Shown: one piece after another, positions 1 to 14,267 of the stretch
Layout of the letters: each line of letters starts with the position of its first letter
Numbering within the stretch: the stretch's first letter is position 1
Origin: Dacryopinax spathularia
Taxonomy: Eukaryota > Basidiomycota > Dacrymycetes > Dacrymycetales > Dacrymycetaceae
Reading direction: 5' to 3'
DNA length: 64,000 bases
Assembly (NCBI GenBank): GCA_037974965.1
Contig: JBBPFI010000004.1
Span: 1,612,001-1,676,000, forward strand
Notes under the pieces: model-generated
Seen by the model: only the letters and a program-made list of their open reading frames with translations
Told to the model about the DNA's origin: nothing
Database searches by the model: none
Translations under genes and position numbers: made by a program

Positions 1-462
1 GAGGCCCATCAAGCCCCTCCTTTACACCTCCATCCAATCATACACCACTTCAGACCACAAGCCTATCATGGCACTTCTCCTCCTTCCTCCACATTCACTC
101 GAGCCTACTCCGCCAATGATCGACGAGCGCGCCCCCTTCCCCATAAACCCAAACGCATGGCTCTGGAACTTAGTGGGAACGCTATTGGATCGGGTGGTAG
201 GATATATATGGTGTGTACTTTGGCTTACTGGGTGTGGAAGGACGGGTGTGGGAGCGGTTGTTTGGCTCGGCTTGCTTGGGATGGGCATGTGGTGGCTTGG
301 TGCATTTACCTAGACTTGTGGTCCGTGTATTCTATGGGCACAGATCTTCCTGTAATCTATTGCTAGTATTATACCCTGTAAAATCAATGCTGCGTCATGC
401 CTGGCAAGAAATTGAGGGTCGTGAATAAAGAGGACAGGTGATAAATGGGGAAGAAAATGCGC
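1..462. other. Left-edge flank without a supportable gene
   Basis: Only short overlapping open frames are present and none resembles a known protein. The right end is probably the 3' untranslated region of the minus-strand ESCRT gene that stops at 463. A gene truncated by the window edge cannot be excluded. Confidence 0.4.
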
Positions 463-2181
463 CTAGCCCGCCGGCACCTCTTCCTTCTGCGCTTCGAGTT
501 TCGGAGATTGCTTCAACTTGCTTCCCCTGGCAGCCTCCTCCCTCTTCTCCCTCCCCTTTTCGCCCTCTTTTTTCTCTTTTATGAGAGCTTTCTCCTGATC
601 GGCCACATCCTCCCTTGCTTTCCGTTCCCCCTCCTCTTTGGCTTTCTGGTCGCGTATCAGCCCCTCCAACTCGTGCGCAATCTCCTCATCATCCACGGCC
701 ACCCCGGCCGCCTCTCTCGCTCCCTTCCCACCTACTTCAAGTGCCGCTTCAATCTCCGCATGGTCCGCTAAGACCTCACTCATGCCCTCCATCGTCTCAT
801 CCACTCTCTCCCTTGCCAACCTTGGGTCGTCCAGCAGCTTCCAGAGTGTGGACGTCGACGTCTCGTACACGTGGAGAATGTCGATATCCCCTGCTGCTGA
901 CTCGATCTTGAGCAGAAGGGATTGGATGGTTGAGAGGGAGGAAGAGCGCTTGGCAAGGAGCTCCTCCAGTTGCTTTCGGGAGCGAAGGTAGGATTTAGCG
1001 GTATCGGGCTGTTTTTTGTTTACAGCGTTGCGGGCTTTGTCCGTGCATCTTCGTGTACACATCATCAGTACAAGCAACGCGAAGGCGGAGGCAGATGGCG
1101 TGGTGTGGATGCTTAGAGGGTACGTACTCTGAGATTCGCCGGTCGATCTCCTCGATCTGGTCTTCTAGTCGCTGGATGGACAGCTTCATCTCCAGCACGC
1201 CTTTGTCCACTTCTGTAATCGTCTCTCCTTCAGCGTCGCCGTCAACGAACTTGATGACCTGCAGGTTCAGGGTCAACTCCCGGTGCTCGGAAACGGGGAA
1301 AGGAATGTGCACCTCTTTCTCCCGTATGATTGCTTTCTGATCACGCTCGAGGTACCGCAAGAGGACTCTGACATCTTGCTCCGATAGAGTGACTCCAGGG
1401 AGAGCAATCTTGCCGAACTCTTGCAGGAAAGAAGCGGGATTATGTAGCTTGTCTACAATCGAGACAAGCGCTTTTGATCGCTCATGCTCCACTACCGCAT
1501 CTGCCGCTTTCTGTAGTCCGACAACTGAAGTATGAGCCCAAACACCGAGGTAGACTAGGACAGAAGGCGCACCTCAACATTACTTCGCACAACGTATTTG
1601 CCCTTCGCTCGCTTCCACCTCGCTTGTGCGCTTTCCTCTGGTGGCACAGGATCTCCGACGAGTCTGAGGTGGGCCATCGCCCACCATAGCGGTTTACCTA
1701 AGAGGTACGTCGCGATCCTCCACGGAAGGGAGTGGGTATCGTGTATTGAGTAAGGGGAAGAGAGAAAGGAATGCAGTGGATACAGATCGGAAGACTCTAT
1801 GAGCTCTAACTGTCTTGCCCTATTAGCTACCTCGCATAAGCTGGGGATGAACGAGGAAAGGAGGCGTACGGTGACCGTTCCTAGCGAGAGGGGCCTCGAC
1901 CCACTGCCCGTTCTCAGCTCATCGATGAGCTTATCGCCCACATCGACGACCAAATGGTCAGATAAGTTGGTATCGTGCGCCACGATCTCCGGCAGAGCGC
2001 GTCTCCACCAGTCAATGTTTGCTGCGTACGCCGTTGGGTTGTGTAGTTTCTGGCGTGAGAAGTCTGCATAGAGCGCTTGCAAACGTTGTGGTGAGGGCGT
2101 AGGTATTGTGGTGGGTAGGAAAGCAGGTCGAGATGATGATGAGGAGGATGAGGATGAGGAGGGTGAGGATGAGGATGCCAT
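463..2181 (-). CDS. CHMP7-like ESCRT-III protein
   Basis: Three exons, about 2181-1573, 1515-1125 and 1049-463, are joined by introns with GTGCGC and GTACGT donors. The junctions read NVE-KAADAVVEHE and RISE-CTDKARNAV. The first half is a winged-helix-like region with WWRRALPEIV and LLGKPLWWAMAHLRLVGDP. The second half is a predicted helical Snf7-type region (SLLLKIESAAGDIDILHVYE), ending in a highly charged Lys/Glu-rich tail. This layout fits CHMP7/Cmp7, which in other eukaryotes links ESCRT-III to the inner nuclear membrane during nuclear envelope sealing and surveillance. The ATG at 2181 is followed by a Ser/Pro run; the frame stays open upstream, but nothing conserved lies there. The gene is divergent from N-myristoyltransferase across 224 bp. 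Family assignment is by visual similarity, so another Snf7-domain protein remains possible. Confidence 0.8.
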
Positions 2182-2405
2182 GGTCACACCCGAGGTGAGT
2201 GCGCTCGATAATGGGACCGCTGATTCTGTGTCGGTGGACGGCGGTGAAGTGATGACGACACGTAACTCGCATTCCTCACGTGCCGCAACAGAAAGGGACC
2301 GCAGCGCATACAGCCTACATACATACACATTCACCGCAACCCTTTGGCCCTTTTCACTATTCCTACGCTCATCCCCCATCACCAGGCTTGCGTTATAACT
2401 CAGTC
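2182..2405. promoter_or_regulatory. Divergent promoter, CHMP7-like gene and NMT
   Basis: Only 224 bp separate the two start codons, so both genes must draw on this interval for their promoters and 5' leaders. No TATA box was seen. The NMT side carries pyrimidine-rich sequence typical of fungal leaders. Confidence 0.55.
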
Positions 2406-4291
2406 ATGACTTCCTCTTCGAAGGATATCATAGACGTCGTCGATCAGCACCACGACGACGACGACGGCGAGGATCACTCTGACTCCGAAGTGGACGAGAC
2501 TGAACAGCAACAACCCACCGCTTCGTCCTCATCCGCGCCTGCGACATCGAACAAGAAGAAGAAGAAGAAGTCAAAGGCACGGGCAGCAGTTGCCAAGATC
2601 AAGGCGGAGATCACATCTGGTGGCATACCTGATGAAATGGTCGATGCAGTTATGGAGAAGGTGAAGGAGGAAGATCCCAACCTAAAGGTCGACAAGGCAG
2701 AGATCATCAAACAGATGAAGGCCATGCAGGTGATGGACATTCTGGCTGGAAAGAAAGCGCTTGGTGGAAAGGGAAAGAAGGATATGGGCGGCCATAAGGT
2801 ATGTGATACACTCCGAGCAGGCCGTTATGACGAGCTCACAGCGTTATCAGTTCTGGAGTACTCAGCCCGTTCCACAAGTAGGCGAGGAACCGCCTAAGGA
2901 CCAAGGACCCATAGAGCCTGCTGTACCGCGCGAGCAAGTTCGTCAGGAACCATACCCACTCCCGAAGGACTTCGAGTGGTGCACAGTTGATATGAAGAGT
3001 GAGGAGCAGTGCAAGGAGGTGTACGAGCTGCTGTCCGCCAACTACGTCGAGGACGATGACGCGAGCTTCCGATTTGCGTACACTGCCCCGTTTCTAAGAT
3101 GGTACGTGTACCTTATCCTCAGGAGAATGGGGAGGAGCTGATCTTGTCCAGGGCGCTTATGCCGCCTGGTTACGAGCCGACGTGGCATGTCGGTGTCCGG
3201 GTTGCCTCCAGCAAGAAGCTGGTCGGCTTCATCTCCGGCGTACCAGTCAAGCTAAAGGTCCGCGATGCGTGGGTGGCCTGTTCAACCCTCTCTCTGTGTC
3301 ATTCTAAAGTCACCTACAGTGAATTTGATTCGACCGAGATCAACTTCCTCTGCGTCCACAAGAAGCTTAGAGGCAAGCGGCTCGCACCTGTCCTGATCAA
3401 GGAAGTGACCCGTAGGGTGAATCTGCTCGGCGTCTTTCAAGCAATCTACACGGCTGGCGTGGTCATTCCCACACCGGTCTCGACCTGCCGGTACTACCAC
3501 CGCACACTGAACATGCCCAAGCTTGTCGACATTGGGTTCACGAGCGTACCGCGATCCATGACGCTCGCTCGACTTGTCCGACAAATGGCGCTGCCTAAAA
3601 AGACTTCCTTGGCTGGACTGAGGGAAATGGAGTCAGCGGATATACCGCAAGTTGAAGCACTCATGCAGGAGTATATGAAGCGATTCGACATGATCCCGCT
3701 GTTTAGCAGGGCGGAGATCGAGCACACGTTCCTTAGTGGGAAGGGAGCGGAGCCGATGGTCAACCCTGCCAGGCGGACGGACCAGGTCGTGTGGCCCTAC
3801 GTTGTAGAGGTGAGTGCCGTTCGGGAAAATCATATCGGCCGCAGGCTGAGCGAAACACAGCAAAACGGCCAGATCACCGACTTCTTCTCCTTCTACACCC
3901 TTCCCAGCTCCGTGATTGGCAACACTAAAGGTCACAAGATGCTGGAGGCTGCCTACCTTTTCTACTATGCAACGAATGCACCCGAATCCGACCTTAAACG
4001 TAGGCTCTACGACCTTGTACATGACGCATTGATCATTGCCCGTGATGCCGAGTTTGATGTATTCAATGCCTTAACGTTGATGGACAACTGGAGTTTCTTG
4101 CAGGATCACAAGGCACGTTCTCGCCCCTCTCCCTTAGCAGATTTCACGTTCTCACACTGCTATAGTTTGGAAAGGGCGATGGGCTCCTAAACTTCTACTT
4201 GTATAACTGGCGTACGCCGCCTTTAGAGGGCCATAACCCACTTCCTGGAGGTAAGGGGGTCGGACGAGGAATTGGCGTGGTGATGCTGTAG
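2406..4291 (+). CDS. NMT1: Glycylpeptide N-tetradecanoyltransferase (N-myristoyltransferase)
   Basis: Transfers myristate from myristoyl-CoA to N-terminal glycine of cytosolic substrate proteins. Six exons (2406-2798, 2851-3101, 3152-3268, 3320-3809, 3861-4112, 4166-4291) give 542 residues, close to the usual family length. The N-terminus is acidic and then Lys-rich (a run of six Lys near residue 50), as in ribosome-binding NMT leaders. Family blocks are clear: FWSTQPVPQ, EINFLCVHKKLRGKRLAPVL, YTAGVVIPTPV, YYHRTLNMPKL, ITDFFSFYTLPS and the C-terminal GDGLLNFYLYNWR. The fourth intron (3810-3860) is 51 nt and has no stop, so retention would add 17 residues. The fifth (4113-4165) begins with GC rather than GT, and the true C-terminus lies beyond it. 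Assignment is firm. Confidence 0.95.
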
Positions 4292-4856
4292 AGAGGTGTC
4301 ATAACAACAGAAAGGACTAGACCTAAGTGGGTATGGGGCTGCTCATTGTCACCTCTTCAATCTATTATTGCTTTGGACGCATACCAGTCGCACCACGATC
4401 CCTAAAGCCGACTGAGTCTGTCTGGATTCTTTCTACTGCGACCGCATCTTCATCTTAGCAGCTTATGTAACAGGCGCAATGAAAAGGGCGCACGATGGTC
4501 TAGTTACAACCTGATAATATCTCCAAATCGCCCTGCTTTCACTTCAATTGAGCCAAAAATAGTGTACCGGGTTATTTCCCGATTGGAGCATACAGCCGAA
4601 CCCTGAAGGCTCCTCCAATCCCACATCAATCGCCGCTGCCGGGTCTACGTGTGGATATGGGTGGACGTGCTGTCCATCGCCAGCGAGCGCAACGCCGAGG
4701 AAACGCCAGCCGAGCAGCAATGTGAAGGATCTACATAAACCTGGCTGGCAGCACCAGCGGACAGTACATCGTACCACGTCCAGTCCATCCCAACCTAACC
4801 CGTCCCTCTCCGTCATCACCAGGAAGCTCACGTCCGGCTAGTTTGAACGACCAAAG
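4292..4856. other. Intergenic, NMT to aldo-keto reductase
   Basis: This 565 bp stretch holds the NMT 3' region and the promoter of the downstream reductase. No conserved open frame, RNA gene or strong repeat was seen. Confidence 0.5.
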
Positions 4857-6144
4857 ATGGCTAGCAACCTCCCTCCGATGCAATATCGTTTCCTCGGCCG
4901 CTCCGGTCTGAAAGTCAGCGTAATCTCCCTGGGTGGTTGGCTGACGCACGGCGGTCACACCGGGGATGAGATCGCGATGCAGACGATGAAGCGGGCATTC
5001 GAGTGCGGCGTCAACTTCTTCGACTCGGCTGAGGGGTACGCTGCTGGGCGGGCGGAAACGCTGCTGGGGAAGGCGATCAAGCACTTTGGCTGGGAGAGGG
5101 AGGACCTCGTCATCTCTACCAAGCTTTATTGGGGTGAGAAGCCAGATGGAAGCAAGGGCGTGAATGGTGCGTCCTCTTCGCTCTATATGCATGCTCGATG
5201 CGACGAGCTGACCATCGTCACCGAAGATGTCGGGCTGTCGCGCAAACACATTCTCGGCGGGATGCGCAAATCGCTCCAGCGCCTTCAGCTGGATTATGTC
5301 GACCTCGTCTTTGCCCACAGGCCAGACAGGTACACCCCGATGGAGGAAGTCGTCCGCGCGTTCAACTACCTCATTAACTCTGGCCAGGCTCTGTACTGGG
5401 GCACGAGTGAGTGGAGCGCGGAGGAGATTGCTGATGCTTGGGGCGTTGCGAACAGGCTCAGTACGTCCTGCACGAACGCTAAGGGGACAGAAGTGTGCTC
5501 ATGACGTGCGTGTGTAGACCTCATCGGGCCTCTGATGGAGCAGCCAGAGTACAACATGCTCAAGCGCGACCGGTTCGAGCGCGAATATGAACCGCTCTTC
5601 CGCAAGTGGGGCACTGTGAGTCCTGCTCTTGTGGCTGCCGCGCATCAGGGCATCCTAACCGTTGCGCATAGGGTACAACCGTCTTCTCCCCTCTTCGCAG
5701 GGGTATCCTTACTGGCAAGTACGACAACGGCATCCCCAAGGACTCGCGCGCCGCAAAGGAAGGCGGCTGGTTCAAGGATGAGATCAGCGGTGCTCAGGGC
5801 GAGCAGACCATTGCTCGTGTTAAGAAGCTAAAGGTGCGTATCTCCCTCCGCCTCCTTCCTTTCATTCACTTCCCTTGTCCCATGGAATGCCTGACTGACG
5901 TCGCTCACGTGTGCCACAGACCGTAGCAGATAAGCTCGGCTGCTCTCGCGCGCAGCTCGCCCTCGCCTGGACGCTCAAGAATCCCAACGTGAGCAGCGCG
6001 ATCATCGGTGCAACCTCTATCGAGCAGATCGACGAGAACATCGCTGCCCTCGCGGTGTTGGACAAGCTCACGCCGGAGCTGATGGAGGAGATCGAGGCCA
6101 TTTTGGAGAACAAGCCGAAGGCGGATGTTTGGAGGTATGATTGA
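4857..6144 (+). CDS. Kv-beta-type NADPH-dependent aldo-keto reductase
   Basis: A soluble TIM-barrel oxidoreductase of the family that includes potassium-channel beta subunits and bacterial YghZ; the physiological substrate is unknown. Five exons (4857-5166, 5227-5460, 5518-5615, 5672-5833, 5920-6144) give 342 residues, a full family length. Motifs include [20 protein letters not shown] at the start, the active-site Asp/Tyr region [24 protein letters not shown] with the expected Lys, [32 protein letters not shown] and the cofactor-binding end [16 protein letters not shown]. All catalytic positions appear kept. No channel gene lies nearby, so a channel-subunit role is not implied. Confidence 0.92.
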
Positions 6145-8577
6145 GCTGCTCAACTCTGGGTTGGGAGCGGCGCAGTGGGAAAGGCAGGAGCCGGCCGGAT
6201 TGCTGTACCCGCCTGCTGCGTAGTTGAGAGAAATGAAAACACCGCTAAGAGCCGGTCGAGAATGCCATATTGTTACACAATCCCAGTCTCCGGTACCATC
6301 TCATACGCCCTCCCGAGGATGAAAGAAGCAGTGACCGAAGCACACCGGTGAAGCAGATTTTTGCGATATCACCAGCACGCCAGCCTCACGTTCCCAAGAC
6401 AAGTAAAACAGCTTCTGAACCCTCCACTTCAGGGCTTCCTCGCTTCTCTTACCATCGGACCGCCGTACCGAAGCGGCAGGATGATGGAGAAGCGACTTGC
6501 AATGTCCGCTGATTGTTGCGATGATAAAGGAGTCATCAGTGATGGTCGTGCGCGGTTGTCGGCTTTATGGGCTAACTGATGAGTGCCAGCGGCGCCCATC
6601 AGTGATCGATGATAGACAATGTGATCGGATTCTGATCGGGACTCTTCAGATAATCGGGTTTCCCAACATTCCTTCATCAGAGACTCCGAACATCAAGAGC
6701 ACAGGAAGCGCCGATCCAAAAGCTGTGGGGCAGGGGATCGTTGCGCTCGGAGCGGTGCCGTGCTTTGTTTGGATATGTTTGGGTTGGAGGTCGATCTGAT
6801 GCTCCTGTCTCGCACACTCTCCTGTTGGTCGGGAGACGCGCTGATACCGGGTTTCGGTGGGCGCTTAATGAGCACGGCCTGCGCTGGCCGACCACTCGCA
6901 GACCCCATACATACTTCTCCCAAGCAAACGATTCATACTATGAAGGATTTATGATAATGTACTGCGGTATGCCGGCGAGTTGATACGCAGCCCGCTCTTT
7001 TGCCACCCATATCTTGCGGGAGCAGTCAGGGTGCCTTGCCCTGCATTTCTTCGAAGGGTGGTGGTGAAACAACAATGACGTGAACAATACAGTCTGGAGG
7101 AAGAAGCGAGAACTCGGGGGAAGGGCCCCTTGGCCCATTGAATAACTTTGATTGCAGCAGCATGGTCCGGACTGGAAGTGAATTGAACGGAAGCTGTTGA
7201 GGGGAAGGAGGGGAAAAAACAGGGTCTGAACGAAGGGAAGCGGGGAAATTGGGCGTGCGACCGATGTGAGCCGACGGAGCTGGGACGGAGCCAAGGTGCA
7301 CACAGAGAGAGGGGAGGGTCTCACGCGGACCGACAGTAAAATTACGCTTCCACTGTTCTACGGGGAATTTCCTGCGCGCGGGGGTGCGTCGGGGGTTTGG
7401 GGGGTCGCGTGCGCTGGCTTCTAACCTGGTTGGCAGATGTGGGAGACGTTGTAAAAGGCGGCCAAGCGGGCTCCACACCCGCCTGTGCGTCCTGTGGTGA
7501 CCAGAAACGCGGGAGAGCACGGTTGATGGTTTGTCGCTGAATTTGTGTATGAGAAGAGAGCCACTCGGGAATGCAAGCGTCTGAGTTGGTGTGCCGCGTC
7601 GCGGAATCTTTGCGCAGTCGGGGGCCCCTTCCCCTTCCGTCTTTCACGACAACGGGCTGCACGCGGATGCACGGACCCACTTTGTCTTCGCGTAACCGTA
7701 CGGCGGAAGGAGGGGGGGAAGATGGGATGGGGTATAGGCGAAGTAGGGGTAACAGAAGCACACGCAGATGTGAAAAAAGTTTGACCCAAGGAAGGAAGGA
7801 CGTGTATGTACAACTACTACTTCTCGTAGCACGCAGGCTGTGAATGCGGGTAACCCCTTCTCACCCTCTCTGCCCTTTCATCGCATATCGTCATTGCCTT
7901 CGCAGCGCTCTCCCTCCCCTTATCATCATCTTCCCAGACGACCACACGCAGAGTACTGTTATTAACGTTTCCTCCCCCTCCTCTCCCCACGTCGACCCCG
8001 TTCACGCTTCCCACGTCCCTCACCGCGCGTCTGTTGAGCTCTGAGCTGAGGTGAGTTGTTACATCCCTTATAATTTCTTTCGTTATTGTTGCGTCTTTTC
8101 ACCGCCTTTCCCTTCCCAACCCTGCCCAGAGAGTGGGGTGGATTCAAGTGGTGTTGTCGCGACTTTGGCTATTTGCTTCCACATCATACCGGGTTGCCTT
8201 GTCTTTTCGTTCCCCTTCGCTGTCGACGAGGGTTGTGAGAGAGAGGGAGCCGTTGCCCAATTGGGGTCGCGGCGACGTTGGGAGGGACCCAAAGTTGTGC
8301 ACCCTTTCCGACCTCTCAATCCCTTCGAACCCTTCCACAACACACACTCTCCCATCTCAATTCACCCCCAATTTCCTCGTCGACGACCAAACAACATCCA
8401 TTCACGCAGACGAGTGAACCACCACCCCGTCCCTCTCCTCCTCCTCCTCGACATCGTCCTCCTCCTTCCCCCTCCCCTCCCCTTTAATCCTCCTCGCTGT
8501 CTTCATCCTTTTGCTCGTCGTCTTTATCCACCCCTTCATCGTCCGCCAACCCTGGATAAACGCGTGCTGACCACTTG
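6145..8577. other. Long intergenic region before the nucleotide-sugar transporter
   Basis: About 2.4 kb without a supportable gene. The last 200 bp before the transporter ATG are strongly CT-rich (8430-8540), typical of a fungal core promoter or 5' leader. A short repeat, ATCAGTGAT, occurs near 6535 and 6600. Purine-rich tracts lie near 7700-7800. A non-coding transcript or a 5' untranslated intron could be hidden here. Confidence 0.4.
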
Positions 8578-10711
8578 ATGCCCCCTTCCCAATCATCGCC
8601 CTCCTCCCCCGTCGTCCCTCCTCGCCCAATCCCACAGCCAAGAAAAACAAGGGTATCCTCAATCCACCTCCCCTCACCAGAGGCCGCCCTCCATCACCGC
8701 GCCGCGCTCTCATCTGCCTGGCTATCACCACGGCAGCAGCAGAACGGCCACCCCACCTTCAACCACCACCACCTGTCCGACTCCGCCGCCTTCGGTCAGA
8801 CACTGCCCATCATGAACAGCATCCACAACACGCCCTCGCCGTCCACCGCCTCAAACTCACCCACTTCGGGCTTGATGCCTCAGTTCATATCCGTATCCCC
8901 TAATGACCCCGCGACGCCCACAGTGTGCGGCTTGCCGTTAAAATACGTCTCGTGCGTCCACTCTGTTCACTTCGTCGTCGACGTGCTGACTGACGACGCG
9001 CTCACGCATTAGATTATTCACGCTCGCCATCCAAAATGCCCTCCTCACGATCATCATGCACTACTCACGCGTCTCCACCCCGCCCTCACAAGCGTACTCG
9101 GCCGCGTCCGCCGTGCTCGTCAACGAGCTCCTCAAGGGTGGCATCTCACTCGCCATCGCTCTCATGCGGATCGACAGCGAGATGTCACGGACGACTTTTG
9201 ACGCGAACGGTGTGCCCCATACGCCAATCACAAAATCAAAGAAGCTCTCCAACGGCGGGCCTATCGTCTTGACCAGTGGCGCGCCGCTGTCATTCACCCG
9301 CATAATGCAGATCATGAGCCCAGCACGGTGGCACCTCCGTCTGCGCCGCCTCCGCAGGGAGATCTTCAGCAGCGACTGCTGGAAGCTCTCCATCCCTGCC
9401 ATCCTCTACGTTATTCAGAACAACCTCCAGTTCGTCGCTGCATCCAATCTCGACGTCGCCACTTTCCAGGTCACGTATCAGATGAAGATCCTCACGACCG
9501 CAGCGTTCTCCGTCATGCTGCTGCGCAGGAAGCTCTCCGCAACTAAATGGCTCGCCCTGTTCTTCCTGGCTATCGGCGTGGGAATCGTGCAAATTCAGTC
9601 AGGCGCAGGCAAGCCGCATGCGGCACCGCCCCCTCCTCCGAGTTTCGCGGCTGAAGGGATCGATGAGGGGGAGCTGCCAAACGTCGGCGATCTGCTTGCT
9701 GCGCCAACACACACCATGCACCCTCTCACCGGGTTCTTGGCTGTCTGCGCAGCATGCATGACCTCGGGTCTCGCCGGCGTCTACTTCGAGATGGTACTCA
9801 AGAATTCGCAGGCGGACCTATGGGTACGAAACGTACAGCTTTCACTCTTCTCCCTTATTCCCGCTATCGTGCCCATCATCTTCACCGCCGAGGCCGGCTA
9901 CCCTGGCCAGGGATGGCTTGGCCGGCTCTTCCGCAACTTTACCCCTTGGGCCTGGGCCACCGTCCTCACTCAGGTCGCTGGCGGGCTCGTCACGGCCATC
10001 GTCATCAAGCACGCCGACAACATCCTGAAGGGCTTCGCGACAAGCTTGAGCATTATCCTCTCCTTCCTCGCCTCTGTCCTCCTGTTTGGCTTCACCATCA
10101 CACCCGCCTTCGTTGTCGGGTCAACAACGGTGCTCGGGGCGACATGGATGTACAATCAGCCTGCGCCGAAGGGGTCTGCGGATGGGTCCACCATTTCCCT
10201 GCTCTCTGCTGGCTCCTCGGACTCTCGCCGCCCATCATTCCCTGGATCACCAGTCAGCCCAGATGCGCCCATCCTCGGCCAAATGCCAAAACAGCGCTCG
10301 CCCTATGCCTCACCCAGCTCGCTGGCTCTTGCACTCGGCATCACATCCAGCACCACCGCCAGTCGTCCCACCTCTGGCCTTCCCTCCCCGCTCGAGCGTG
10401 ATTACTTCGGGGCGAGCGCCGTTCCACCATTGTACTCTTCCCCACCTTCCCGCCCTCCCTCTCGCCCACCGAGCACAAAACCGCCCACTCGCCCTCCCTC
10501 GCGTCCGCCCAGCACGCGCCCTTCGCGCGAAGGGTCTCGGTCCGGGAGCGGAGATGAGTTGCAAAATGTAGATCTAGGGACCGTCGAGGGCCACCAATAT
10601 AGACGACCGCCGCCGATCGACACTGGCTTGGGCTCCGGGTCGCACCTCCTCGTCCCTCCGCCTTTATCGGTGGAGGGAAATGCGGAGACGACCAAGCTCA
10701 TCCGTCGATGA
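8578..10711 (+). CDS. SLC35A-family nucleotide-sugar transporter with long tail
   Basis: Predicted Golgi/ER membrane antiporter that carries a nucleotide sugar (UDP-galactose or UDP-GlcNAc type) in exchange for nucleoside monophosphate. Two exons (8578-8951 and 9013-10711) give 690 residues. The intron junction restores KYVSLFTLAIQNALL, the conserved first helix of the family. Several hydrophobic segments follow, including SIPAILYVIQNNLQFVAA, TYQMKILTTAAFSVMLLRRK and GLAGVYFEMVLKNS, all hallmark SLC35A blocks. Two additions are unusual: an N-terminal Pro/Ser/His-rich extension of about 120 residues, and a C-terminal tail of roughly 190 residues with a Pro-Pro-Ser/Arg repeat. Both probably face the cytosol. 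The exact sugar cannot be read from sequence. Confidence 0.88.
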
Positions 10712-11554
10712 ACGATCCAACCTCTTTATTCGCATCATTCATGGACTTGTCTGGTCTCGTGCTCATACCCTCCCCCTCCCGCCCAGCCATGGTTTCCAGA
10801 GACCCTCGTCCTAAACTAAAGGCTAGACATTTCCACCTCTCTCGGTCATGCCCCTCACGGTCTCCTTAATCCTCTCCTCTATCCTCTTGCTCTGCCTTCA
10901 ACGGACCTTTTCCCGTTACATTCTCCCTTGCTTCGCACTGTCGATGGACTTTTGACCCGCTTGCCCCGGTTTTTATTCGCCTTTTTTTCGCCCTCGCAAG
11001 ACCCTTCAACCTTTCAACACATCTTCAATCAGTTCGTTCGAACTCTTCCTCGACCGATCGACGTTTCTCGTCGTAGATATATTATATACGCCTCCGCCCC
11101 TTCTTGGCTCCTTTTCTGCGCTGTGCGTGTAATTTGTGCTGGTTGGGCGGCCGGCCAAAGCATTGGGGCTCCAGCACCTTTTTCGCTGGTTCCCCGCTTG
11201 CTCTTGCTCTTCGTGCCTCCGTCCATCCGGCGGTGAGCTGTGGTAGATTGATTGACTTGGGCTTGTACATTGGGCGCCGCCTGGATGAGAAGCACGAATG
11301 AAATTGTAGGATGAACTGCCAATGCAACAGACGTTATGCGCGATTCTGGAGTTGTCGATCACCTGCTCGATTGACTTTCCGGACCCCTACTGGCTGTCAT
11401 GCCAGCGGCGATCATAAGGCGGAGCACGAAACGATCGTCAGACCAATAAGATGCGTAAGATTAGAAGGTCATGCAGGGTAGGTATGATGCTACAATAGTA
11501 CACGTGATAAAGAGTCGCATGACATGGTGATACAGCAAGGCGTGGACATCCTGC
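10712..11554. other. Convergent intergenic region
   Basis: This 843 bp stretch lies between the 3' ends of the transporter and ELP3 and is partly pyrimidine-rich, consistent with two 3' untranslated regions. A 102-codon open frame at 10928-11236 looks compositional, not conserved. Confidence 0.45.
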
Positions 11555-13699
<2,145 letters not shown>

Positions 13700-14267
13700 T
13701 GCTGCTTGCTGCACTCCAGACAAAGTTGAGTCGAGGCCCGACTGTCCAAATTGTAACGGTGCTCTCGACCACCCTGACCCGACTTCGTTCGTCTTCGAAT
13801 CACAAGCCGTAGCCCTCCCGGACCCAAAATTTCCTATAATAACCCTTCCACCGAACGCGACACGGTTTTCTCTCATCTTTTAACAACTTTCTAGGCGACA
13901 ATCGACCTCGTGTCCTGCTTTGCCCTATATCCTTTTCCATGGGTGCTGGACAGACTGTGACGCCTTAGATAGAATGGAGCACTGCTTTAGGTCGACCTCT
14001 AAGGATTATAACGGAGAAGTCGATCACCAAGTGCCCCGACACTTGACGGACGAGAGTTGATGTTGCTTGACTGGCCCATGCCGCGTCTTCGAACCTTTTC
14101 CGTTGTGATACGTTGTGATAGGTTCGTGCATAATCTTATATTATGCACCATCTGAGGAATCTGTTTGCATCTTCATTCTGCAGATATGGCTATGTTGCAT
14201 TATTCTGTGAATAGTGTAGGATACTGGTGTTGAATGTCGAGTTGTACTTCGTCCATTGTACGACCAA
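13700..14267. promoter_or_regulatory. ELP3 upstream region / metaxin 3' flank
   Basis: This 568 bp stretch holds the ELP3 promoter and the metaxin-like gene's 3' region. It contains a tandem 10-mer and a perfect hairpin, listed separately. No gene was seen. Confidence 0.45.
14101..14148. repeat. Tandem 10-mer followed by a perfect inverted repeat
   Basis: CGTTGTGATA occurs twice in tandem (14101-14120). Six bases later GTGCATAAT (14126-14134) and ATTATGCAC (14140-14148) form a perfect 9-bp inverted repeat around a 5-nt spacer. It may be a regulatory site of ELP3 or an RNA hairpin in the metaxin 3' region. Confidence 0.6.

Noticed and set aside
9754-10401. 215-codon plus-strand open frame
   Set aside because: Frame-shifted shadow inside the nucleotide-sugar transporter coding region.
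10928-11236. 102-codon plus-strand open frame after the transporter
   Set aside because: Lies in a pyrimidine-rich convergent 3' region and looks compositional.
13700-13876. Upstream extension of ELP3 to an earlier ATG (MRENRVAFGG)
   Set aside because: Adds residues unlike any ELP3 N-terminus; the start at 13699 with a 51-nt intron matches the family.
14071-14148. Possible tRNA around a TTCGAA motif
   Set aside because: No cloverleaf arms could be drawn; TTCGAA elsewhere in the window likewise lacked tRNA context.
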